A stretch of 64,000 nt of DNA from Nitrobacter sp051535235 (GCF_051535235.1 NZ_JBPPLZ010000004.1:62001-126000); one strand, 5' to 3'. Counted from the first letter of the stretch, positions 29,291 to 38,864 are shown. Numbers and translations: made by a program. Notes: generated by a model from the sequence alone, not told the origin.

Positions 29291-32200
29291 CGGGCTTCTC
29301 CCGCGAACAGCGGCGCTTTGGGAAGAACGAGGAGCCCGGTGAGCGCCGCGATTGTCCCATCGGGTCGGTGGTCGGTCATGTTCAGCCGCAACATGGGTTG
29401 GTGACTCAGAGGAATCGGCAGCGGCTTCATTCCTCCTGGCTTGATGAGGTGGCTTGGGTGGCCGACGACCGGCGACGGCGCAACCGCCACCTTGAGCGAG
29501 CGCCGTGCGGCCTTGGTGCGCGTCGTCGCGGTTCGGGGCGCGGCGTCCGAGAGGGTCTTCGTTATCGGTCGGGCAAGCCGCTTGAAAATCCCGCTGGGGA
29601 TTTTGCTGCCGGGAACGAGATGGCCAACATCGAACCAGGGCGAGGGCAGGAATGGCGTATCTGTGAGGAACAGGATGCGCGAGCCGGAGCGGTCGCGGAA
29701 CTGGGTGTTAAAGGTCACGACCGGATGACTCGGCGCAAGCACGGCGCTCAATCCGTCCACGGTGCAGCGGCCTTCGCGATGGATCGGCTCGGGCGATTCG
29801 ATGAGGACGCCGGCGCAATCCCAGCCGCTGCCGTCCGAGCGCGGCAGCCACAAGAGACTCGTGCGTGGCTTTTCCGCGATCGGCCATCCTTCGAGTCCGA
29901 TCCGGCGGAGCGCGTCGTCGAATGCGCCGTCGTCGCCGAGCACGGGTCCGCGCGCAAAACCGGAAACCGCCTGGATCTCGAGATCGCCCGTCGCAGCGCC
30001 GGCCGTCGTCGCGCCGAAGCTCAAGGCGGCGAGCATGTCGGCCGGTGCGAACCAGCGCGAGGTCTGGAAGCTGACGCCCGGCAGTCGCGCGGCGGGCGCG
30101 CCCGCGATTGTCGAATCGATATGAACGTAAAGTTCGTACCAGGCCTGCGGCTCAAGCTCTGCGGTGGCGTCGAGCGTGAGGCCGGGCTTGGGCACCGGGC
30201 AGGGATGTGTCTCAGCCACAACCACATCGCCATCGATCAGGGCGACGCCGGTCGCGACCTGATAGCGGCGCTGGTCGGCGCCGCTCAGGAATGCCGGATT
30301 GAGCGCCGCGCTGAATGCGGCAACCAGCCGGGACAGATTGCTGGACGGTTCGGCGGTATCGGTGCGGCGCAGGCCGAGCTTGAGCGTGTAATTGTAAAGT
30401 TTGGCGAGCGCTTCGATGTGCCCGACGTCGAAATGCGCGCGCAGCGGATCGTGGCGGAAGCGCGCGACTTCGCTCTGTGACGGCTCGTAGCCGGAGAGGT
30501 GGCGTTCCAGCAGTTCCGGCGCGAACGTATCCTGCGCGCGATGTAGCGTCTGAAGATAGTTCGGCAATCCGAACTTCACGGCTGTGATCGGTTGTCCGTA
30601 ATAGACGGTGCCGCCGGGCGCCGGATGAGGCTGCGGCGCGGGCGTCGGAGGCACGGGCGTGGTCTTGAAGAAATAGCTGCGCTTTGTCGGTAGCGTCGGA
30701 TCGACGTCGGAGCTTGACGTCGCGGCCGGTACGCGTAAGCCATAGATGATCTGCTTGTAGAGCGTGCCGGTCCACGCCAACTCCACATCGAGGCGATAGG
30801 TCTTGCCGGGTTGCAGCAGGCAGCGCGAGGCGCCGTTTTGATGTGCGGTATCGGTGAGCGGTCCGTGGTTGGCGGCCTGCTGTTGGATGGCGGCGGCCGC
30901 GGCCTGCGCGTCGTTGCGCGCCTGTGCGGCGGCAAGCGCCGTTGCCGTCATGCCTTCCAGTCCGAGCAGGCCAAGCTGCTGCGTCGCCGGCCACTCGATC
31001 CGCAGCGCGGTCACGGTGCCCGGAGCCTTGAAGATCAGCACCTGCTGGCCGTTGCCGATGTCCTTCGTGTCCGGATACCACGCATTGCTCCGGTCCTTGG
31101 GATCGTACACGCGCACCAGGCCAGGTCCCTTGCCGTCGAGACTTGCGGACGGCGCCCACAGGAACAGGAAGCCGCTGCTGGCGATCGGTTCGTCGAGATA
31201 GATCGTCGCGTTGAAGCGAAGGTTGAGCCTCTCGAATGCGAGTTCACTGCCATCAGCCGGAATCGCGTATTCCAGCAGCAGCGCGCCGGTAAAGTCCCGT
31301 TCGACCTTGATCGGAGAGGGAAGGGACGCGCCGCGCGGTTTCACGTAGTTCACCATCGGCGGCAGCGCCTGACGCCCGATCTCGTCGAGCGGCGTGACGG
31401 TTTGCACGTCCGACCGCGTGAACCCCGGCATCAGCAGCCCGCCGACGCGGCTCCGCGTCGGATCGGCGCTGACGGTCTCTGGCGTCAGGCGCCAGAGTTC
31501 CTCATGCGCAACCGCGTCGATGCCCAGCGTCCAGCCGATGCGCGCTCGTGCATCGGGCCTGCAAACGCTGCCGAGCGCGCCGATCGGATCGCCCGGCAGC
31601 GACTGGCCGGCGTCGCTCATGCGGTCGATGAAGAACGTGCCCTTAATATCGAACAGGATCAGCTCGGCCGGTTCCGCCGACGTGCCGGGATTGCCGGTAC
31701 GTCCCGCCTGCCACGCGGCGCTCAGTTTGCCCGGCGCCGGTGTGCCCGGACCGTGTTCGTCGCCGGTGACATCGAAAAGCTGGAGGCTGCGCAGCTCCCA
31801 TTGATAATCGAGCAGGTTGCTCCCGAACGGCCGGGCGCGATCGCCCTCGGGATACTGGTCGATGGTGGGAAACTGCGCGCCGCCGCAGCCGCCGGCGAGA
31901 CGCGGCGGAAACGCGAAGGTGAGGGCGATGAGCGCGTCGGGCCAGACCGTCTGCGCTTGTTCAGGCGCCTGCCGCAGTTCGTGGAGAAGCTGGTACTTGT
32001 CGTCGATCAGCAGAGCGTTCTGGCCGACGATCTGCCCGCCTTCGAGCCGGTCGAGCGGCAGCGAGGTCGGAGGCGGCACCGTCAGCGGTGGTTCGGAGCT
32101 GAATTTCAATTCGACGCACTTGCGGACCTTCGTGAACAGCAGGTTCACGTGTCCGCAGACCTTGGCGTAGATCGACGTGTTGCCCTCGGCGATGAAGGCT

Positions 32201-34923
32201 TGCAGGTCGGCAGAGACGCCGACAGAGACCGGGCCGATATGCGCGGAGCCGTCGACATGACCGAAGCCGGCGAGGATCAGCGGACTCGTCGCGACCAGGA
32301 TGTCGGCCGATGCATGAACCTCGGCCCACACGATCGGCCGCGGGCCGAAGTTCAGGTCGATGCCGAAACCGAAGGCGAGGATGAAGCCGTCGAAGCTCAT
32401 CGGACCGCCGCGCGGCCACTTCTCGATGCCGTTCCCGCGCAGCATGAAGTAGCCGGAAGCCCCGACGTTAAAAATGTCCGGCAAGACTCTGACAGTCGCC
32501 GGTCCGATGCCGCGCCCCTGGCCGTCGTAGCCGTCGGCGCCCATGTAGAGGGACCAGTCGGAGATATCGCCGGTGACGGGGAAGCGTCCGCCAGACGGAA
32601 TCCTTGCCGTCAGCAGCACCGGAATGTTCAGCGTGCCCGCTATGCCGAACGTCACCGCGTCGGCGGGGTCGACGATGATGGCGCCGCGCAGCGCGAGGAA
32701 GTCGGGATCGGGATCCGGCTTGTGCGTGATGCTCATGCGGCCGGAGAGGATCGTCGCGTCGATCGCGCCGAGCACGACGAGGTCCGGCACAGTAAGGAAC
32801 AGGCCGGCCTTGGCGCTGAAGGCGAAGCCCATGTCGGGCAGCGTACCGATCACGGCTTCCAATCCGAAGGTGAAGTTGCCGGCGGACTCGTTGAACGGCT
32901 CGGGGCGGCCGGGCGGCGGCGGCTCCTGCGGGTCCCACAGCAGCGCGTGCTCGATCGGGTCCTCGCCCGGAGCCGGCGGTGCGATCGTGGTCGCGATACC
33001 GAACGTGCCGCCGACGCCGAACAGGCCGAGCCCGCTGTTGGCGAGCGGCAACGGTCCAGGCAGGTCGGCTGCGAGTTCGAGCAGCACCATCTTGCCATGC
33101 AATCGCAGCGACGCCTCGGCATTGAATCCGGCCGGCACGACCTGCACGCGGATCATCGCCTCGAAGCCGGCGTCGCTGACGCTGACCTTGCCTTCGCCCT
33201 CGATGACGCCGGGCATGGTGATCTGCGCGTCGAGACCGCGGATACTTGCCGTGATCTTGTGGGTGTCGGGATCGAGCGTCGCGCGGATGGTCGCGCCGGA
33301 GACCCGGATCGGGCCGAGGTTGAGCTTGAAGCGCAGATCGACCTCGAGCCAGATCGAACCTCGCCCGCTGCGCGAGCCCAGCACGTCGAACAACGAGCCC
33401 GGTCCTTCGATGAGCCAGCGGCCGGGATCCTCGACCTCCATCGTGGCGTGCCGGTAGTCGAGCCCGATCATGCCGAGGCCGCTTTTGGAATGGTCGAGCG
33501 AGAGCACCACGCCGCGCAAGCGGATGCGCAGCGGCTCCTCGGGCGCCAGCGAGACCGACATCACGCCGAGGTCGATGGGGCGGATCACGACATCGACTGC
33601 ATAGTCGAGCGTGAAGGTCTGCTTGTCGGTGAGCGCGAGGCCCTTCGGCTTGCCTTCGGTGGCAAGCTCGACGCCGTGGACCACGAGACGGCCCTTGTCG
33701 TTGAGCAGCGTGCTGAGCGCCATGCCGGCGGTGAGCAGCGCAACCGCTGGTGTCCCCGCGCCGGCGCTGCCGAGATTCTTCTCCGCAATCAGCGCGGTCG
33801 CAAATGCGCCGGCGGCGATGAAGCCTTTCTCGGCGGTACCGCCACCCTCGGCACTGACCGCCAGAATACCGTTATCGCCCTGCGCCTCGATGCCGATCGA
33901 CAGCCGCGTGGGAGCGGCAGCGTCATTGGTCTCGCGCGCGAAGCGGGCGCGTGCGATCAGCGGCCGGCTGGCGAGAATATGCAAAGTTCCGCCACCAACG
34001 TTCTCATGATACTGGTCGACCGGTAATTCCACCGCGACCTCGACCAATGTTGGAAGGAAAGAGGTGAGGCCGGTCGCCGTCGGATCGATGCATTCGATGC
34101 GCACCGTCATTGCGGGCCTGCCATCGCGCGCCGGCACATGAGCCTCCGCAGATAGCGCGATCCCTGCGGGATCGAGCCCGATCTCGATCTGCGTATCGAC
34201 GGCGGTGCGGCCGAACAGCGGCACGCTCTCGGGCAAGTAGAAACGCGCGTTGCGGATCGACAATCCTTTCCACGCCGGCGTATCGCCGGGCAGCGCGATC
34301 GGATGGCCGTCGACCGATGCGGGCGGCGGAGTGGCTTGCGCGCTCATGTCGATGAAGAAGCCATCCGGCAGCTCGAGGCCGAAACCGCTCGATCCCAGCA
34401 TGACGGTCGGTGGATCGAGCGTAAGTCCGACCACGCCGTCCGGCTGATCGATCGATGGCCCGAGGCGCATGGTCGCCTGCGCGCCCTTCCGGCCCTCGAT
34501 CACGAGTGCGATCGTCGCACCCATCACCTTGACCTGGCCCGCCGTCGCGGTGAGCCATTCCTCGCCGCCGGCTACGCCATTGTGGATCGCGGGCGTGAAC
34601 GCGCGTCCTGCGCTGTCGGCCGCGAGATCGGTGAAGCGAGTGGCGGGAGGCACCTGTCCGAGGTCGAAGGCGAGATCAAAGCCGTCCGGCCGAAGGGCGA
34701 AACGAAACGGCAGCGGGGGACCAAACGGCGCGAGCGAGAGATCGAAAAACAGCGGATGCGCCGCGGCTCCCGCGTGCGCTTCGCCTTTATAGGATCCGCC
34801 GACCGGGTCGCTGATGGTGGCGGTATCAACTTCGAGTCCGCTGAGAAGCGTATCAATCGTCGATGTTAACAGTATGCCTTGAAGCCAATCGTTACTCTCG
34901 ATCCAGGATCGCAATGTCGTCAA
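29287..34923 (-). CDS. Giant beta-rich protein of unknown function, first gene of a coupled pair (1878 aa)
   Basis: 1878 residues; not recognised. No signal peptide. Residues 40-930 alternate hydrophobic and polar residues in many short strands rich in Gly, Pro and Asp (for example LFFDLSLAPFGPPLPFRFAL near 58-77 and FILAFGFGIDLNFGPRPIVW near 847-866). This suggests a very long beta structure; a DUF6603-like relation is possible but unproven. Residues 960-1320 look like beta-sandwich domains, 1325-1352 is an Ala/Gln-rich likely helix, and 1440-1460 is a Pro-rich linker. It starts with TTG at 34923, supported by GGAGGG 4 nt upstream (GGAGG 5 nt). Base composition is like its neighbours. The reverse strand also holds a long open frame, which I treat as a shadow. 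Confidence 0.78.
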   Translation of the reverse strand: MTTLRSWIESNDWLQGILLTSTIDTLLSGLEVDTATISDPVGGSYKGEAHAGAAAHPLFFDLSLAPFGPPLPFRFALRPDGFDLAFDLGQVPPATRFTDLAADSAGRAFTPAIHNGVAGGEEWLTATAGQVKVMGATIALVIEGRKGAQATMRLGPSIDQPDGVVGLTLDPPTVMLGSSGFGLELPDGFFIDMSAQATPPPASVDGHPIALPGDTPAWKGLSIRNARFYLPESVPLFGRTAVDTQIEIGLDPAGIALSAEAHVPARDGRPAMTVRIECIDPTATGLTSFLPTLVEVAVELPVDQYHENVGGGTLHILASRPLIARARFARETNDAAAPTRLSIGIEAQGDNGILAVSAEGGGTAEKGFIAAGAFATALIAEKNLGSAGAGTPAVALLTAGMALSTLLNDKGRLVVHGVELATEGKPKGLALTDKQTFTLDYAVDVVIRPIDLGVMSVSLAPEEPLRIRLRGVVLSLDHSKSGLGMIGLDYRHATMEVEDPGRWLIEGPGSLFDVLGSRSGRGSIWLEVDLRFKLNLGPIRVSGATIRATLDPDTHKITASIRGLDAQITMPGVIEGEGKVSVSDAGFEAMIRVQVVPAGFNAEASLRLHGKMVLLELAADLPGPLPLANSGLGLFGVGGTFGIATTIAPPAPGEDPIEHALLWDPQEPPPPGRPEPFNESAGNFTFGLEAVIGTLPDMGFAFSAKAGLFLTVPDLVVLGAIDATILSGRMSITHKPDPDPDFLALRGAIIVDPADAVTFGIAGTLNIPVLLTARIPSGGRFPVTGDISDWSLYMGADGYDGQGRGIGPATVRVLPDIFNVGASGYFMLRGNGIEKWPRGGPMSFDGFILAFGFGIDLNFGPRPIVWAEVHASADILVATSPLILAGFGHVDGSAHIGPVSVGVSADLQAFIAEGNTSIYAKVCGHVNLLFTKVRKCVELKFSSEPPLTVPPPTSLPLDRLEGGQIVGQNALLIDDKYQLLHELRQAPEQAQTVWPDALIALTFAFPPRLAGGCGGAQFPTIDQYPEGDRARPFGSNLLDYQWELRSLQLFDVTGDEHGPGTPAPGKLSAAWQAGRTGNPGTSAEPAELILFDIKGTFFIDRMSDAGQSLPGDPIGALGSVCRPDARARIGWTLGIDAVAHEELWRLTPETVSADPTRSRVGGLLMPGFTRSDVQTVTPLDEIGRQALPPMVNYVKPRGASLPSPIKVERDFTGALLLEYAIPADGSELAFERLNLRFNATIYLDEPIASSGFLFLWAPSASLDGKGPGLVRVYDPKDRSNAWYPDTKDIGNGQQVLIFKAPGTVTALRIEWPATQQLGLLGLEGMTATALAAAQARNDAQAAAAAIQQQAANHGPLTDTAHQNGASRCLLQPGKTYRLDVELAWTGTLYKQIIYGLRVPAATSSSDVDPTLPTKRSYFFKTTPVPPTPAPQPHPAPGGTVYYGQPITAVKFGLPNYLQTLHRAQDTFAPELLERHLSGYEPSQSEVARFRHDPLRAHFDVGHIEALAKLYNYTLKLGLRRTDTAEPSSNLSRLVAAFSAALNPAFLSGADQRRYQVATGVALIDGDVVVAETHPCPVPKPGLTLDATAELEPQAWYELYVHIDSTIAGAPAARLPGVSFQTSRWFAPADMLAALSFGATTAGAATGDLEIQAVSGFARGPVLGDDGAFDDALRRIGLEGWPIAEKPRTSLLWLPRSDGSGWDCAGVLIESPEPIHREGRCTVDGLSAVLAPSHPVVTFNTQFRDRSGSRILFLTDTPFLPSPWFDVGHLVPGSKIPSGIFKRLARPITKTLSDAAPRTATTRTKAARRSLKVAVAPSPVVGHPSHLIKPGGMKPLPIPLSHQPMLRLNMTDHRPDGTIAALTGLLVLPKAPLFAGEAR

Positions 34924-35213
34924 AATGCCCTCCGCCGAAACGGCAATGACGCGGTACGAACAATTCCGTCAAATCGAATTTGAAATATGGAGCGGCTCTT
35001 CCATAGAGATAACGGATGACCGACAAAATATGGAAAACAAGAGTCGAGAGAGACGCAGCGAATCAACGCTTACAAGCTCTCAATCAAAGTGCGCATTTTT
35101 GTGACAAATGCTGTTCAAAGCTCGCGCTGTGGCCGCTTCAGCGTTCGACGTGGAGATGTCATTGCCGCGCATCGCGCGGGAAGCGAATCGATTCCATGCA
35201 ATCGAACGCCGCT
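34924..35213. other. Gene-free 290-bp stretch upstream of the giant-protein operon
   Basis: No credible gene was found here. It is more AT-rich than the flanking genes and separates the start of the 1878-residue gene from the stop of the protease gene, both on the minus strand. It presumably carries the promoter of the giant-protein pair; no box could be assigned with confidence. Confidence 0.4.
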
Positions 35214-35726
35214 TTAGGGATAGCCGTGGAGCATCAATCGGTCTGCGCGAACTTCCCAGCTCTCGAGCCTGTTGAGGAAACTCATCCCGAGAAGGTTTGT
35301 TTTCATCTGGCCGCGCGGAACCACGAGCGCAGGCACGGATCGCTCGACGAGCTTTCCGACCGCAAGGCGGTCGAGGGTCAGCCGCGCCGCGCGCGCGTGT
35401 CCGCCCGCCGTCTCGACGTCGACGTCGTAGTTCAGCAATTCCAGCGGCAACCCGGCCGCCTTCGCGGTCTCGTAGGTAAGGACGACGGAGGTTGCGCCGG
35501 TGTCGATGATCATCGCCGTTTTCACGCCATTGATCTTGGCGTGCAGCGTAAAATCGCCGTTCTGGGCGCGGGGAATCTGGACGCTGCGCGGGGGGCGCGC
35601 GCCGGCCTCTCGCAGCATGGTCGAGACTACGCTTTTCGCAGCCGATATTCGCGCGGGATCGCCATAGGCGACCACGGCGCCCGCCGTCGCCGCCAGCATC
35701 CCGATGACAAGCAGGATACGGATCAT
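35214..35726 (-). CDS. Retropepsin-like clan AA aspartic protease (TIGR02281 type)
   Basis: 170-residue protein with an N-terminal hydrophobic segment (residues 3-20, signal anchor or signal peptide) and one retropepsin-like domain. The catalytic motif IIDTGATSVVLTYETA lies at about residues 73-88, and NLLGMSFLNRLESWEV is the usual C-terminal part. Such proteins probably dimerise to form the active site and act at the periplasmic face; substrates are not known. Full length for the family. It lies between the giant-protein operon and the histidine kinase, all on the minus strand, with about 110 bp to the kinase. Confidence 0.85.
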   Translation of the reverse strand: MIRILLVIGMLAATAGAVVAYGDPARISAAKSVVSTMLREAGARPPRSVQIPRAQNGDFTLHAKINGVKTAMIIDTGATSVVLTYETAKAAGLPLELLNYDVDVETAGGHARAARLTLDRLAVGKLVERSVPALVVPRGQMKTNLLGMSFLNRLESWEVRADRLMLHGYP

Positions 35727-35837
35727 GATGCACCCATCATGTTTTCGGCTGTCGTGGGTCGATGCGACCTGCTCGGCATGGCGTTTCGATACTCATTCAG
35801 GATGATGGCGATCATTCATGCGCTCCCGAGCTTTTGT

Positions 35838-37442
35838 CTAAAGACCTGTGCCGGCGTTCATGATCGGCTTGTTCCGCATGCGGCGCCTTTCATCCATGGT
35901 CGGGTCGGCTGCTTGAGCCGGTTGCAGCGGCGGAGCTTCCTCCGCCATCGGCGCCAAAGCGGACATCACGCGCTCCGGCGGAAAGGTGACGATAACCTCA
36001 GTGCCGATACGGAGCTTGGAGCGCAGCGTGAACGTGCCGCCATGCATGTCGATCAGGCTCTTTGCGATCGGCAGTCCGAGGCCCGCGCCTTGCTCCGCGG
36101 ATTTGATCGAATTCGAACCCTGCCCGAAAGACGCCAGCACGATCGGGATTTCGTCTTCCGCGATTCCAGAGCCATTGTCCTTGACGCTGAGATATTGCCC
36201 GCCTGAGGCGGTCCACCCGACCTTCAGCCAAATCTCGCCGCCCTGCGGCGTGAATTTGATCGAGTTCGACAACAGGTTGAGCACGATCTGGCGCGTGGCG
36301 CGTTCGTCGCCCCAGATCCGCGGCATGCCTTGTTCAAACACCTCGTGAATAGTGATGCCGCGGCTGGAGGCCCGCAGCTTCAGGAGATGGTGACAGTCTG
36401 CGACGACATGGACCAGAGACACCGCTTCCTCGTTGAGCTCGTAACGGCCGGCCTCAATCCGCGACAGGTCGAGAATCTCGTTGATGAGATTCAGCAGGTG
36501 AACGCCGGAATTATGAATGTCGGCCGAATAGCTCTTGTAGGCTGCGACCGCATGCGCGCCGAAGATCTCGCTCTTCATCACTTCGGAGAATCCGAGAATG
36601 GCGTTGAGCGGCGTCCGCAGTTCGTGACTCATTTGAGCCAGGAATCGCGATTTTGCGACATTGGCCGACTCCGCGCGATGTCGCGCTTCGTCCGAAATGG
36701 CCTTGGCCTGCTCTAGTTCAGCGATCAAAGCGTCCTTCTCCGCGCGTGCTTCAAGCGTCGCCAGCGTGGTGGAATGAAGGCGATGCGCAAGCAGCGCAAA
36801 ATACCCTTCCGCAGCCAGCGCGAGAACGGCAAGGATATAATTGTTGAAGGTGCCGCCGATTGCGAACTTCAGCGCGATCGCCGAGGTCACCGGCGCGGTT
36901 GCGGCAAGCGCTGCAATCGGCAGGCTGGCGGCGAGCATGCTCGAAACCGCAACGATCAGCAGCATCAGGGACATCATCAGGGTAATGGCAACCGGGTCCG
37001 AACCGGAGGGGTGGATCAGGATCGCCATCCAGCACAGGCCGTACAGCAGGTCGAGCAGGATGAAGCGCACGCGCCACCTGCGCGTGCTGTTGTGGGACGA
37101 GGTCTCCTTGAGGAAATTGTTGCAGTTGTAAATGATGAGGGCATGGATGGAGAGCATCACGAACATCCATGCCGCAGCCGTGGTGGGCTCCATCCAGAAG
37201 CCGAACAGCACGCCGGCGGCGACCACGAGCAGCATCACCACGAACGAGGCCGACAGCCGCGTTTGCGCATATTGACGGAGCAGTTCGTGGTCGAACGCGG
37301 GGCGCGTTCCGCTCGTCGAGGTCAAGCGGTCCCGCGCTTCGCGCACCCGCTGGGTAGCGGCGCGCCGATGACGCGCGGAAGGTACAATCGCGGGCGCGAC
37401 CGGAACCTGGACGACTTCAGGTTTATCGGCGGGGGTACTCAT
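35838..37442 (-). CDS. Membrane-bound sensor histidine kinase
   Basis: 534 residues. A basic N-terminus is followed by about six hydrophobic helices (roughly residues 60-215) with short loops and no obvious periplasmic sensor domain. A short coiled coil follows, then HisKA with the phospho-acceptor H273 in MSHELRTPLNAILGFSEVM, then an HATPase_c domain with the N box (NLLSNSIKF) and G boxes (DNGSGIAEDE and GAGLGLPIAK). The His box resembles the PleC/DivJ/PdhS group of alphaproteobacterial kinases, but the pathway is not identifiable. No response regulator is adjacent, so it is an orphan kinase. ATG at 37442 is preferred over the preceding TTG. Confidence 0.9.
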   Translation of the reverse strand: MSTPADKPEVVQVPVAPAIVPSARHRRAATQRVREARDRLTSTSGTRPAFDHELLRQYAQTRLSASFVVMLLVVAAGVLFGFWMEPTTAAAWMFVMLSIHALIIYNCNNFLKETSSHNSTRRWRVRFILLDLLYGLCWMAILIHPSGSDPVAITLMMSLMLLIVAVSSMLAASLPIAALAATAPVTSAIALKFAIGGTFNNYILAVLALAAEGYFALLAHRLHSTTLATLEARAEKDALIAELEQAKAISDEARHRAESANVAKSRFLAQMSHELRTPLNAILGFSEVMKSEIFGAHAVAAYKSYSADIHNSGVHLLNLINEILDLSRIEAGRYELNEEAVSLVHVVADCHHLLKLRASSRGITIHEVFEQGMPRIWGDERATRQIVLNLLSNSIKFTPQGGEIWLKVGWTASGGQYLSVKDNGSGIAEDEIPIVLASFGQGSNSIKSAEQGAGLGLPIAKSLIDMHGGTFTLRSKLRIGTEVIVTFPPERVMSALAPMAEEAPPLQPAQAADPTMDERRRMRNKPIMNAGTGL

Positions 37443-37625
37443 CAAACAAACACGAATCCTGCACGCGGCCGCGCGAGTCTCTCACTCGCTTATTTCTGGC
37501 GCTAAATCATTAAGGGCTGCCTTAAAGTGCAGGCCAATTCAGTTAACGGGAGGTTAAATCCTGCTCGAAACAGGATTTCCTGCGGCGAATGGCCCGGGTC
37601 GCACCTATCGTGAAACGGACATCCG

Positions 37626-38495
37626 TTAACGTTCGAGCCGCGCCAGGAGACTGGACGTATCCCAGCGGCGGCCCCCCATTTTCTCGACCTCCGCGTAAAA
37701 CGCATCCACCAGGCTAGTGACCGGAAGACTGGCGCCGTTGCGGCGGGCTTCAGATAGGCAGATCGAGAGGTCCTTGCGCATCCATTCGACGGCGAAGCCG
37801 AAATCGAACCTGCCTTCGTTCATGGTTCTGGAGCGGTTTTCCATCTGCCACGATTGAGCTGCGCCCTTCGAAATCACGTCAATCACCGAGGTGACGTCGA
37901 GTCCCGCCTTCTTGGCGAAATGGATGCCCTCCGACAGTCCTTCCACGAGGCCCGCAATGCAGATCTGGTTGACCATTTTGGTCAACTGACCCGCGCCCGC
38001 GGGGCCGAGCCGTTTACACATCCTGGCATAGGCCGCGATGACCGGTTCGGCGCCTGCGTAAGCGCTCTCCGATCCGCCGCACATGACGGTGAGAACGCCG
38101 TTTTCAGCGCCGGCCTGGCCACCGGAGACCGGGGCGTCGATAAAATCGAAGCCGCGTCTGGTCGCTTCGGCGTCGAGTTCGCGCGCGACCTCTGCCGAGG
38201 CGGTGGTATGATCGACAAAGGTAGCGCCTCGCTTCATTCCGGCAAAAGCGCCGCCGTTGCCGATCGTGATCGCACGCAAGTCGTCGTCGTTGCCGACGCA
38301 GGCCATCACGAAATCCTGATCTTCGGCTGCCGCTTGCGGCGTCGGGGCGATTTTGCCGCCGAATTTCTCCGCCCATGCCCTGGCTTTGGCCGGCGTTCGA
38401 TTGAACACGGTCACCTCGTGGCCACCCTTCACGGCGAGATGTCCTGCCATGGGGAATCCCATGACGCCGAGACCGAGAAATGCGACTTTGGCCAT
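37626..38495 (-). CDS. NAD(P)-dependent 3-hydroxyisobutyrate dehydrogenase-like oxidoreductase
   Basis: 289-residue beta-hydroxyacid dehydrogenase. The Rossmann motif GLGVMGFPMAGHLA lies near the N-terminus, DAPVSGGQAGAENG is the substrate loop, and the catalytic Lys lies in GQLTKMVNQ. The family includes 3-hydroxyisobutyrate dehydrogenase, tartronate semialdehyde reductase and succinic semialdehyde reductase; the substrate cannot be chosen here. ATG at 38495 (MAKVAFLG) is preferred to a TTG two codons upstream because AAGG lies at ribosome-site distance. It is divergent from the VOC gene across a region with a large inverted repeat. Confidence 0.88.
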   Translation of the reverse strand: MAKVAFLGLGVMGFPMAGHLAVKGGHEVTVFNRTPAKARAWAEKFGGKIAPTPQAAAEDQDFVMACVGNDDDLRAITIGNGGAFAGMKRGATFVDHTTASAEVARELDAEATRRGFDFIDAPVSGGQAGAENGVLTVMCGGSESAYAGAEPVIAAYARMCKRLGPAGAGQLTKMVNQICIAGLVEGLSEGIHFAKKAGLDVTSVIDVISKGAAQSWQMENRSRTMNEGRFDFGFAVEWMRKDLSICLSEARRNGASLPVTSLVDAFYAEVEKMGGRRWDTSSLLARLER

Positions 38496-38562
38496 GTCCA
38501 AACCTTATTCAAAAAATCCTGGGTTGTTCCGTCATCGCGGTCGAGCCTCGCGAGTTAGCGAT

Positions 38563-38577
38563 GCGAATGTCAAATCC
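38563..38577 (-). repeat. 15-bp dispersed motif GGATTTGACATTCGC, copy 1
   Basis: Read on the minus strand this is GGATTTGACATTCGC, 67 bp upstream of the dehydrogenase ATG and pointing toward it. The identical 15-mer occurs upstream of the TRAP binding-protein gene and of cysS. It contains TTGACA, but no good -10 box follows at the right distance. Confidence 0.6.
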
Positions 38578-38605
38578 AAACGCCACGAGTAGTTTGTAAT
38601 TGCCA

Positions 38606-38679
38606 GTGGTCCTTCAGATTCTAACATTTGCAAAAAAGACGCTCTCTGCAACGGGATGCAAATGTTAGAATCGGACCAC
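38606..38679. repeat. Large interrupted inverted repeat in a divergent intergenic region
   Basis: The left arm (38606-38632) and right arm (38657-38679) match over 23 positions. The left arm carries a 4-base TTCA insertion between GTGGTCC and GATTCTAACATTTGCA. The arms are 24 nt apart. The repeat sits in the 369-bp gap between the divergent dehydrogenase and VOC genes and contains nothing coding. It could be a double operator, a transcript hairpin, or a small palindromic repeat element. Confidence 0.75.
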
Positions 38680-38864
38680 CAGCCCGCCATCCAGCATAGT
38701 CCTTGAGGTTACGGCGGCAAAGAAGGGAATATCCTGAAAGCGCGCGCGAAGACCAATGCAATGGTAAGATGGAGGGTTGTCGCCGGCGGAATTCCAAGAC
38801 GCTACAAAACGCGTTAGAGTTGGATCGGCATCGGTTTATCAGTCGGACACAGGAGCGGCGCGGC

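Noticed and set aside
30811..34026. Plus-strand open frame of 1071 codons opposite the giant gene
   Set aside because: It is rich in Arg, Gln, Ala and His with no domain pattern, as expected for the reverse complement of a GC-rich coding frame. The minus-strand gene has a ribosome site and is coupled to its partner.
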